DNA of 5,562 bases. Origin: an uncultured Saprospiraceae bacterium (GTDB lineage Bacteria; Bacteroidota; Bacteroidia; Chitinophagales; Saprospiraceae). The stretch is taken from NCBI GenBank assembly GCA_937930625.1, contig CALHBW010000482.1:1-5562 (forward strand), read 5' to 3'. A program made the translations under genes and the position numbers. The notes beneath the pieces were generated by a model. It made no database searches, was not told the DNA's origin, and saw nothing but the letters and a program-made list of their open reading frames with translations. Of this stretch, positions 1 through 5,562 are shown piece by piece; within the stretch, counting starts at the first letter, position 1, and each line of letters starts with the position of its first letter.

Positions 1-591
1 CAAACCAATTTTAGCCAAGTGATTTTTGATAATTACATCATCTTTAGTGGCTTGTTCGAGGGCTGCTGCCTGAGCTTTTTTGGCAGCTTCGGCTTCTTGA
101 CGTGCTGCCTCTGCCGGGTCAAGCAATTCGATGTCAAATACCAAAGGAGAATTTGGCGGAATATTCGCACCCGCACCACGCTCACCGTATGCGAGAGCAG
201 AAGGGATGACAAATTTACCTTTACCGCCGGGTTTCATCATGCCCATTGCCTCTTGCCAGCCTTTAATGACACGTCCCAATTGAAATTTAAATGGAACACC
301 TCGCTCCACAGAAGAATCAAAGACGTTGCCATTCAATAGCGTACCATGATAATGCGCCGTAATATTGTCAGCAGGTGTCGGGTGTGCGCCTTCGCCTTCT
401 TTTTCCATGATGTAATAAATACCCGAAGCGGTTTTTGTAGCTTTGCTATACAAGCCTTGTTCTTTTAGAAATGCCTGCATATCAGCATCTTGTGTGCCGG
501 GTTTTGCTGCATCAAATGAAGCACCACCACCGCAGCCGATGAGTATTAATATAGCAAGACTGAATGTTAGTAATTGAATTGATTTTTTCAT
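1..591 (-). CDS. FKBP-type peptidyl-prolyl cis-trans isomerase lipoprotein, 3' end outside window
   Basis: The first 197 codons are present; the stop lies left of base 1. FKBP enzymes isomerise peptide bonds before proline, and this one should help fold exported proteins from a lipid-anchored position in the envelope. The N-terminus is a lipoprotein signal: M1-KK, a hydrophobic stretch, then lipobox L17-I-G-C20, with Cys20 the predicted lipidation site. One complete FKBP domain covers about residues 57-155 and keeps the usual active-site residues: Y81, F91-D92, V108-I109, W112, Y135 and F152. An Ala/Glu/Lys-rich helical linker (about 158-185) follows. The visible end matches the point where the neighbouring paralogue (769-1698) enters its second FKBP domain, so a second domain probably follows outside the window. 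Residues 100-127 are identical to 98-125 of that paralogue. The ATG at 591 is preceded by AATTAAA, with no Shine-Dalgarno sequence. Family assignment is secure; the substrate is unknown. Confidence 0.93.
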   Translation of the reverse strand, partial: MKKSIQLLTFSLAILILIGCGGGASFDAAKPGTQDADMQAFLKEQGLYSKATKTASGIYYIMEKEGEGAHPTPADNITAHYHGTLLNGNVFDSSVERGVPFKFQLGRVIKGWQEAMGMMKPGGKGKFVIPSALAYGERGAGANIPPNSPLVFDIELLDPAEAARQEAEAAKKAQAAALEQATKDDVIIKNHLAKIGL

Positions 592-599
592 TTTAATTG

Positions 600-764
600 T
601 ACTGATGTGCCAACGTGCTGATGTGCTGATGTGCTTGGTGTTGTCGTGTTAGGTGTTATGGTGTTATTGTTTTATCATTTCAAAAAAATAAACGATAATA
701 CGATAACACGGCAACACAAAACACAAAAAACATCAGCACGTCAGCACATCAACACATCCGCACG
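600..764. repeat. Long imperfect inverted repeat A built from GTG words of 7-8 bases
   Basis: This element fills nearly the whole gap between the two FKBP genes. Folded about base 685, positions 619-676 match the reverse complement of 694-751 at 43 of 58 positions without gaps, and weaker symmetry continues outward to about 600 and 770. The best blocks are 619-634 with 736-751 (15 of 16) and 661-676 with 694-709 (14 of 16). The left arm is a string of degenerate words beginning at 615: GTGCTGAT twice, GTGCTTG, GTGTTGTC, GTGTTAG, GTGTTATG, GTGTTATT, GTTTTATC. The right arm carries the complements (CAGCAC, AACAC). It reaches to about 8 bases from the start of the downstream gene. No T-tract follows on the transcribed strand, so it is not a classical terminator. 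Function unknown. Confidence 0.85.
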
Positions 765-768
765 TAAT

Positions 769-1698
769 TTATTTTATTTCAAAAAGTTCTACTTCAAAAA
801 CGAGGACATCATTCGGCTTAATTTTGCCACCCGGACGCGGGTGAGGTCCGTAACACAAGCCCGATGGAATGTAAAATGTACCTTTTCCGCCTTCTTTGAG
901 TAGTGGGATAGCTTCCTGCCAGCCTTTGACGACTTGCCCAAGTCCAAACTCAATAGGCTTGCCTCTTTTTACCGAAGAATCGAAGACCGTACCATCCAAT
1001 AAAGAACCGTGATAGTGGACTTTTACCTTATCGGTAGCTGTAGGATTTTCTCCTTCACCTTCTTTTTCGATAGTGTAATAAATACCCGAATCGGTGCGTT
1101 TGGCAGTTTTGTCAATACCAAGTTTTGTCAAGTGTTCTTTGATGAGTACGTCATCTTTTTCGGCTTGTTCGCGGGTTTGGGCTTTCGCTTTTTCCTTCGC
1201 TTCTGCCTCCAATCTTTCGGCTTCCTCCTTGCTGAATAATTCGATGTCAAATATCAATGGCGTATTCGGTCCAATTATTTTACCCACACCACGCTCGCCA
1301 TACGCGAGATTTGAGGGGATGATAAATTTGCCTTTACCGCCCGGCTTCATCATACCCATTGCTTCCTGCCAACCTTTAATGACACGTCCCAATTGAAATT
1401 TGAAAGGCTGACCTCTATCCACCGAAGAATCGAATACTGTACCATCCAACAAACTACCGTGATAGTGTGCTGTAATGGTTTCGCTCTTTGTCGGGTGTTC
1501 GCCCTCACCTTCTTCTTCCATGATATAATAGATGCCCGAATCGGTTTTTTCGGCTTTTTTGTGCAATTTATTTGCTTTGAGATAGGCTTGCATGTCGGCA
1601 TCTTCCGTATTGGGTTCGGCAGGAAGATAGGAAATGGAACCACATCCTATTAGCGTGAATGTAATGCAGCTGATTGCAAGTAGTTGAATTATTTTCAT
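769..1698 (-). CDS. Lipoprotein with two tandem FKBP peptidyl-prolyl isomerase domains
   Basis: A complete 309-residue protein. The signal ends in lipobox L16-I-G-C19, so Cys19 should be lipidated and the protein anchored in the envelope. Two FKBP domains follow, at about 55-156 and 205-309, joined by a charged, probably helical Glu/Lys/Ala linker (156-195). Both domains keep the canonical pocket: Y79, F89-D90, V106-I107, W110, Y133 and F150 in the first; Y229, F239-D240, V256-V257, W260, Y283 and F301 in the second. Equivalent residues are exactly 150 apart, so the protein is an internal duplication; both domains appear able to isomerise Xaa-Pro bonds. The residues after Cys19 (GSISYLP) show no acidic surface-export motif of the kind known in some Bacteroidota, so the orientation in the membrane is open. 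The ATG at 1698 follows TAAATTAA. The gene lies between two inverted repeats and is a tandem paralogue of the gene at 1-591. Confidence 0.96.
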   Translation of the reverse strand: MKIIQLLAISCITFTLIGCGSISYLPAEPNTEDADMQAYLKANKLHKKAEKTDSGIYYIMEEEGEGEHPTKSETITAHYHGSLLDGTVFDSSVDRGQPFKFQLGRVIKGWQEAMGMMKPGGKGKFIIPSNLAYGERGVGKIIGPNTPLIFDIELFSKEEAERLEAEAKEKAKAQTREQAEKDDVLIKEHLTKLGIDKTAKRTDSGIYYTIEKEGEGENPTATDKVKVHYHGSLLDGTVFDSSVKRGKPIEFGLGQVVKGWQEAIPLLKEGGKGTFYIPSGLCYGPHPRPGGKIKPNDVLVFEVELFEIK

Positions 1699-1702
1699 TT
1701 AA

Positions 1703-1874
1703 TTTAGTTATTGGTTGAATTGGTTTATTGGTTTATTGGTTGATTAGGTTTATTAGGTTATTGAGTTGATTGAGTTTATTAGGTTTATTAGTTTATTGAG
1801 TTATTGGTTTGCATAGTAAAATAATAATCAGATAGTCAACCAAATCAACTCAATCAACCAAATCAACCAAATAA
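1703..1874. repeat. Long imperfect inverted repeat B built from GGTTTATT/GGTTGATT words
   Basis: The gap between the FKBP lipoprotein and the membrane protein gene is entirely low-complexity. The left arm is a run of 8-9 base words: GGTTTATT (1722 and 1730), GGTTGATTA (1738), GGTTTATTA (1747), GGTTATTGA (1756), GTTGATTGA (1765), GTTTATTA (1774), GGTTTATTA (1782), GTTTATTGA (1791). The right arm (1836-1874) is written in the complements AATCAACC and AATCAACT. The longest exact pairing is 12 bases, 1760-1771 with 1843-1854, extending to 17 of 21; many shifted registers pair almost as well. The left arm has no C from 1697 to 1811 and the right arm no G from 1836 to 1883. It begins within a few bases of the FKBP start codon and ends next to the stop codon of the upstream gene. 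Function unknown. Confidence 0.8.
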
Positions 1875-2969
1875 TCACCCCACGTCTCCGTCCGCGTCAC
1901 GTTTAATTTCTTTTGCGGGAATGACGTATTCATTTTTACGAAATTTTTCTTCATCCTCCGAATATTCTGTATCGAGTTCAAAGGAAGTGTTTTTGCGGTC
2001 TTCATAAGTTCGCTCTTCTTCGTTGGATTCTTGTGGAGGAACGAGTTCGTCGAATATTTTTTCGACTTTTTCTTTGATATTACGCGGGTCTGTACCCGAA
2101 TTTAGGGCTTCGCTGAGTTCAGCGATTTGGCGCGTAAATTTGGCGCGGGTCTTTTTAATATCACCCAGTAATTTGGATTTTTCGCGATTGATAACTTTGA
2201 TAGCTTTCGATTTCCCACCAAACATAATCTCCACCGTCTCCACAAAACGTTTCAAAATACGATAGACCAACGACGAAGCAAAACCCCCGACCATCGCTAA
2301 TGTCGGACGTGCAAGTAGTTCGAGTTTATCATTTGCTTCGGTCATCGGAATCAAGGTTGCCAATAACATCCCGGCAATCAATCCCAAGACAAATCGCATC
2401 CAATAGGACGACAAAAAAATCGGGTCGAATGTACCTTTAGTAATGTATTCATCTGCTTCAAATAACTCCGCGAAAGATGCGCCAAGTCCGGCTGCTGCCA
2501 TAAAAAACAGTAAATTGGTCAACATCGGCAAACCCGAACCTTGTATGGCTTCATCGCCTCCCGTCAGACTCACATACGAAAGCATACTCAATAGAATGAA
2601 TACGACCAGACAAATCAGAGCCGCCCCCATCATCTGCCTTACAAAACTCACCGGCGAAAGAAATTTGAGAAAACTCGATTTATTTTGCTCGTCAATCAAA
2701 TAACGAATCGAATCCGGCGTAGCAGGATAAACGATTTTAGTCAATCGCTCATGCGTGGTGACTATCGCCTTCAAATCACCAACGACTTTTTCATCATAAT
2801 GCACACTGTCGGCATCGCACTCGCCTCTGTCAACGGAGTCCTTCAGTATATACGATTCGAGTGTTTTGACAATGGAAGAAGGGACTGCGATACCTTTATT
2901 TAAGGCATAACGCAACATGAGGTTGCTGTCCAGAATGTATTGCTCACGAATGGATGGTTCTTGCGACAT
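1875..2969 (-). CDS. Uncharacterised four-helix membrane protein with C-terminal coiled coil
   Basis: A complete protein of 364 residues that I cannot assign to a named family. Residues 1-110 are soluble with no recognisable motif. Four hydrophobic segments follow, at about 113-135, 147-169, 191-209 and 220-238. Short acidic loops (136-146 and 210-219) alternate with basic flanks (R111, and R237-K240-R241), which suggests both ends are cytoplasmic and the protein sits in the inner membrane. The second and third helices are Ala/Gly-rich (AAAGLGASF at 158-166, LGLIAGMLLA at 195-204) and are joined by a loop with GTFDP and SYW, the most family-like stretch. After the membrane part comes a Lys/Glu-rich probable coiled coil (252-310), then a very acidic, disordered-looking tail. 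The ATG at 2969 follows CTAAACC with no Shine-Dalgarno sequence. It may be the first gene of a run with the FKBP lipoproteins, but gaps of about 175 bases make co-transcription uncertain. Confidence 0.88.
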   Translation of the reverse strand: MSQEPSIREQYILDSNLMLRYALNKGIAVPSSIVKTLESYILKDSVDRGECDADSVHYDEKVVGDLKAIVTTHERLTKIVYPATPDSIRYLIDEQNKSSFLKFLSPVSFVRQMMGAALICLVVFILLSMLSYVSLTGGDEAIQGSGLPMLTNLLFFMAAAGLGASFAELFEADEYITKGTFDPIFLSSYWMRFVLGLIAGMLLATLIPMTEANDKLELLARPTLAMVGGFASSLVYRILKRFVETVEIMFGGKSKAIKVINREKSKLLGDIKKTRAKFTRQIAELSEALNSGTDPRNIKEKVEKIFDELVPPQESNEEERTYEDRKNTSFELDTEYSEDEEKFRKNEYVIPAKEIKRDADGDVG

Positions 2970-2983
2970 GGTTTAGTTTGATG

Positions 2984-3293
2984 GTCGATAGTAATCAATG
3001 AGTGAATGAGTGAATTTTGAATGAGTGAATAGAAATGCGATAATACGTCACAATGTGTTCGCCAATTATGAATTTTGAATGAAAAATTTTGAATGAAAAA
3101 AATATTTAATTTATTAATTGTCCATAAAAAACAAAGTAAAATTTATTTGTCATTCAAAATTCATAATTCAAAATTTGGCGAAGACATTGACGTCAATACT
3201 ACAATGAAGAAAATATTGTCGCATTATCGCATTGTTTCATTAGAAATCATTCACTCATTCAAAATTCACTCATTCACTCATTGATTTATCGAC
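2984..3293. repeat. 310-base inverted repeat C with 38-base perfect outer arms
   Basis: In the divergent gap, 2993-3030 is an exact reverse complement of 3249-3286 (38 of 38). Beyond a 2-base bulge, 2984-2990 (GTCGATA) pairs with 3287-3293. Inward, AATGCGATAAT at 3034-3044 pairs with 3223-3233 (11 of 11), 3053-3064 with 3176-3187 (11 of 12), and 3064-3082 with 3150-3168 (19 of 19). The two arms differ mainly by extra sequence in the right arm: about 29 bases at 3194-3222 and 8 bases at 3169-3176. The outer arm consists of the 8-base word ATGAGTGA at 2998, 3006 and 3021, with an ATTTTGA word between. The element ends 14 bases before the membrane protein start and about 290 bases from the protease start. 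It holds no credible gene. It could be a structured leader, a bidirectional regulatory element or a mobile repeat; no flanking target duplication is evident. Confidence 0.95.
3071..3098 (+). repeat. Exact 14-base tandem duplication inside inverted repeat C
   Basis: The unit AATTTTGAATGAAA occurs at 3071-3084 and again at 3085-3098 without a difference. The opposite arm has no second complete complement of this unit at the matching place, so the copy probably arose by replication slippage after the arms were formed. Confidence 0.85.
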
Positions 3294-3507
3294 TATTACG
3301 AAATAACGGACAAAATTAGGAAAACTTGTGCGCTTGGATAAATATTATGCAATAAATCTCTGCTTGATAATTTGCATATTAATATCAGAAATGCGAAATT
3401 AGCGCATCAAACTATTTTTAATCTCATTGTTGTTGATAAACCAACACTATTTTTTCACCTTATTAGTAAGTAATTAGGCAAAAACAAGCGATACTTTTTA
3501 GCCCCAC

Positions 3508-3526
3508 AATTCGCTGAAAGCGAATT
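3508..3526 (+). promoter_or_regulatory. Perfect 8-base stem, 3-base loop hairpin before the protease gene
   Basis: AATTCGCT at 3508-3515 and AGCGAATT at 3519-3526 are exact complements around a GAA loop, 56 bases before the ATG. No T-run follows, so it is not an intrinsic terminator. It could be an operator dyad or a leader hairpin; no regulator can be named. Confidence 0.45.
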
Positions 3527-3530
3527 AATC

Positions 3531-3569
3531 ATTGAACTTGACACTTGAGCTTGCACTTGAACTTACTTA
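3531..3569 (+). repeat. One-armed CTTG word array just before the protease start
   Basis: CTTG recurs at 3537, 3544, 3550 and 3556, followed by CTTA at 3562 and 3566, a spacing of 7, 6, 6, 6 and 4 bases. The words read ACTTGA/GCTTGC/ACTTGA. The array ends about 13 bases before the start codon. It resembles the word arrays in the other three gaps in unit size and placement, but no complementary arm is visible in the window. Confidence 0.55.
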
Positions 3570-3582
3570 ACCTGTTAAAGCG

Positions 3583-5562
3583 ATGAATCTATACCCACAA
3601 TCTCCTCTTGGCATGGATGCCGATTTTGCGAAACCCAATGCACAGTACAACAGTCGTGTTATTATGGTCTTATTGGGCATGATGCTGTTTTTTGTGCTTT
3701 ATGTTGGCTTTGTGATAGCTTCGGGCTACTTGTTTTATTTGGCTGTAATGAATGTTTATTCTTACGGTCTTGGTCCCGGTTTTTTCGGAACGCTCTTTAA
3801 AGTTGCTCTCGTAGTAGGTGCGGCGATGTTGTTTGTTTTTACCTTGAAATTTTTATTCAAAAGACATTCATTTGAGAATCCGAAAAATATCGAACTCAAA
3901 GAGAAAGAACATCCTGACTTATACCAATTCATTCGCAAGCTATGCGAAGAAACGGGCGCACCCTTGCCGAAGAAGATATTCGTGAATGACGAAATCAATG
4001 CGATGGTATTTTACAACAGTACCATTTTGAGTCTTTTTATGCCTGTACGTAAAAATCTCTTGATTGGTTTGGGTTTGGTCAATTCCGTGAATTTGACTGA
4101 ATTTAAGGCGATTATGGCGCACGAATTTGGTCATTTTGCCCAAAAAAGTATGCGCCTCGGCAGCTACACCTACATGGCAAATCGCATTATACATGACATG
4201 GTGTATGACCGCGACAAATGGGACCTTTTTCTGGATAGATGGGCGCAACAAGACATCCGTATCAGCTTCGGAGCTTGGGCGTTGAAGGCTGTTATTTTTG
4301 TAGTGCGAAATATTTTGGCATTGATATATCGCGGTATTAATATGTTGTATGCTGCGCTTTCTCGTCAAATGGAATTTCAGGCGGATTTGGTGGCAGTCAG
4401 TACGACGGGGAGTGATGCGATAATTACCGGATTGGCGAAGGTCGTAGATGGTTCGCAGGCGATGGCTGTGGCTCGTCAACAACTGGCTGATGCTGCTGAC
4501 CACGAGTTGTTTACGAAAGATATTTTTTATCATCAAACGCACGCCAAAACCTTCATTGACAGCCTCGAAGAACGCAATGAAAAAGCCCCGCAAAGAACCG
4601 ACGAACGCGGCGTGACTTATATTTTCAATAAGGAAGACCACTACATTCCGAGTATGTACGCGAGTCACCCGCCTAATTATGACAGAGAATTAAACGCTAA
4701 AAAAGAGTACATTAAAGGTGTAGATGATGAGCGTTCGCCCTGGGAACTTTTCGGCAATGCAGCCGAACTAAGAGAGTTGGTCACGAATACAGCGTATAAA
4801 TTATCGACATGGGGACAAAATAATGACCTCGAATACTCCGAACCCGAAAAGGTACAGGCATTTATACAATCAGAAATAAAAGAAACTGTTTTTGATAAAA
4901 AATATAAAAATGCTTACGATAGCCGTTATCTGAAGGGTATCGAAATTGATAATCCCAAGAAATTAGTTGCCAAATTTAAAGAAGAATTTGAGGACGACAC
5001 TCGTAAAGCCTACGATGCACTTTATGGTGAATATTTGGACGAAGGATTGGCGCGTATAAAAAAACGCGAGGAAGCGGTCAACGAACTCGTCGGGGCTGTG
5101 CAAAGTACTTCCGGTAAATCATTTGTTTATAAAGAGAAAAAATACAAAAAAGATGAGGCAGGGGAGATGTTCAAAGAATTGAGCGAAGAATTTGATAAAG
5201 AATGGGAATGGTATGCTGATTTTGACCAAAAGGTATTGGCGATTCATCTGTATATGGCGAAGAAAATGAAGATGAAGGAGGAGAAAAAAGAATTGCTGAA
5301 ACGCTACGAATTTCAATTGAAATTGCAAGACCTTCGACAGCGTGTACATGGCGGTCAGCAGGAAATTAGTGAGTTTGTACAAGATGTTGGTTCGCGGGAT
5401 ATTATGGAGGATGAAGTCTATGACCTGAGAAATATGCTGGTAGAAATGCGTCGGGCTTTCTTGGGATTGCTTGACGAAACCGCCGAAATCGAACTACCAA
5501 CTTTGAGCAATATGGAAGACATCTCGACTTTGAAAGCCTTTTTGTCGCCCGAAGAAAGGATT
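3583..5562 (+). CDS. Membrane-anchored M48 family zinc metalloprotease, 3' end outside window
   Basis: Open for 660 codons to the window edge with no stop. M48 enzymes (the HtpX/Ste24 type) are zinc endopeptidases of membrane and envelope quality control. The zinc site is H180-E-F-G-H184, with E181 as catalytic base and E264 of the EFQAD block as third ligand. SHPPNYDR at 361-368 is the conserved His-Pro block that follows the active site in M48 proteins. Two transmembrane helices precede the catalytic domain (about 26-56 and 67-92); R25 before the first and K89, K93, R94 after the second suggest the catalytic side is cytoplasmic, as in HtpX. A third hydrophobic stretch lies at 231-256. Beyond about residue 370 there is a long Lys/Glu-rich, probably helical region with no known motif. 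The blocks around FYNS and LPVRKNLLIGLGLVNS recall a Bacteroidota M48 group. ATG 3583 is the first start after an in-frame TAA at 3568; there is no Shine-Dalgarno sequence. Met11 is a less likely alternative. Confidence 0.95.
   Translation, partial: MNLYPQSPLGMDADFAKPNAQYNSRVIMVLLGMMLFFVLYVGFVIASGYLFYLAVMNVYSYGLGPGFFGTLFKVALVVGAAMLFVFTLKFLFKRHSFENPKNIELKEKEHPDLYQFIRKLCEETGAPLPKKIFVNDEINAMVFYNSTILSLFMPVRKNLLIGLGLVNSVNLTEFKAIMAHEFGHFAQKSMRLGSYTYMANRIIHDMVYDRDKWDLFLDRWAQQDIRISFGAWALKAVIFVVRNILALIYRGINMLYAALSRQMEFQADLVAVSTTGSDAIITGLAKVVDGSQAMAVARQQLADAADHELFTKDIFYHQTHAKTFIDSLEERNEKAPQRTDERGVTYIFNKEDHYIPSMYASHPPNYDRELNAKKEYIKGVDDERSPWELFGNAAELRELVTNTAYKLSTWGQNNDLEYSEPEKVQAFIQSEIKETVFDKKYKNAYDSRYLKGIEIDNPKKLVAKFKEEFEDDTRKAYDALYGEYLDEGLARIKKREEAVNELVGAVQSTSGKSFVYKEKKYKKDEAGEMFKELSEEFDKEWEWYADFDQKVLAIHLYMAKKMKMKEEKKELLKRYEFQLKLQDLRQRVHGGQQEISEFVQDVGSRDIMEDEVYDLRNMLVEMRRAFLGLLDETAEIELPTLSNMEDISTLKAFLSPEERI

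Larger units (their letters stand above)
3300..3582 (+). other. AT-rich upstream region of the protease gene, no gene seen
   Basis: These 283 bases between inverted repeat C and the protease start contain no open frame worth calling and no RNA gene I recognise. They should hold the protease promoter. I see no full match to the Bacteroidota pattern (TTG, then TAnnTTTG about 20 bases on); TACTTTTT at 3492-3499 is one base short and lacks a well-placed TTG. Other contents are weak small dyads, ATGCG with CGCAT (3391-3395 and 3403-3407) and TGTTG with CAACA (3431-3435 and 3442-3446), and the stronger hairpin and word array listed separately. Confidence 0.5.

Noticed and set aside
19..339. Plus-strand open frame antisense to the partial FKBP gene
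   Set aside because: The opposite strand encodes a clear FKBP domain; similar shadows at 1009-1239, 1094-1396 and 1393-1653 were dropped for the same reason.
592..768. Intrinsic terminator after the two-domain FKBP gene
   Set aside because: The stem is far too long and imperfect, and no T-run directly follows its 3' side on the transcribed strand.
631..903. 90-codon plus-strand open frame across repeat A and the end of the FKBP gene
   Set aside because: The first half is low-complexity repeat and the second half is antisense to the C-terminal codons of a certain gene.
1703..1874. CRISPR array
   Set aside because: The units are 8-9 bases, degenerate and contiguous, without unique spacers.
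3093..3284. 63-codon plus-strand open frame inside repeat C
   Set aside because: It lies entirely within the inverted repeat, its residues (SFKIHS repeated) simply translate the words, and it has no supporting start context or homology.
2976..3299. Insertion sequence or miniature transposon with terminal inverted repeats
   Set aside because: The flanks show no clear target duplication, and neighbouring gaps have the same architecture with unrelated sequence, unlike copies of one element; it is not fully excluded without a genome search.
3538..3566. TTGACA at 3538-3543 as a -35 promoter box
   Set aside because: It arises from the CTTG word array, no -10-like hexamer follows at 16-18 bases, and this promoter type is not expected in Bacteroidota.
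3762..3998. 78-codon minus-strand open frame
   Set aside because: It is antisense to the second transmembrane helix and the following region of the protease.
3940..4668. 242-codon minus-strand open frame
   Set aside because: It is antisense to the protease, whose frame includes the HEFGH zinc site; the antisense product shows no family features.

Overview
The window looks like a chromosomal piece of a Bacteroidota genome. Three things suggest this. All four genes lack a Shine-Dalgarno sequence and start behind A-rich leaders. The metalloprotease is of a type I associate with this phylum (FYNS, LPVRKNLLIGLGLVNS and HEFGH blocks). Tandem FKBP-type lipoproteins also fit. This assignment is from recall and was not searched.

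There are four protein genes and no RNA genes. Three lie on the minus strand, transcribed right to left: an unrecognised four-helix membrane protein (2969 to 1875), a lipoprotein with two FKBP peptidyl-prolyl isomerase domains (1698 to 769), and a tandem paralogue of it (591 to beyond base 1), of which the window holds the signal peptide, the first FKBP domain and the linker. On the plus strand, divergent from these, is a membrane-anchored M48 zinc metalloprotease that starts at 3583 and runs off the right edge after 660 codons.

The FKBP lipoproteins would assist proline isomerisation and folding of exported proteins. The M48 protein would degrade membrane or misfolded proteins from the inner membrane. 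An envelope quality-control neighbourhood is therefore reasonable but inferred. The four-helix protein has no assignable role.

The most unusual content is between the genes. Each of the three gaps next to the minus-strand genes is filled by a long, imperfect inverted repeat whose arms are strings of degenerate words of about 8 bases: GTGCTGAT/GTGTTATG at 600-764, GGTTTATT/GGTTGATT at 1703-1874, and ATGAGTGA/ATTTTGA at 2984-3293. The words differ completely between gaps, but the design is the same: 5' arm with G and almost no C, 3' arm with C and almost no G, filling the gap and ending about 15 bases or less from a start codon. The third is strongest, with a 38-base perfect outer arm pair and a 19-base perfect inner pair. 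A fourth, one-armed array of CTTG words sits just before the protease start. I do not recognise these as a named repeat family. They could be structured leaders, gene-boundary elements, or products of slippage plus template switching; the sequence alone does not decide.
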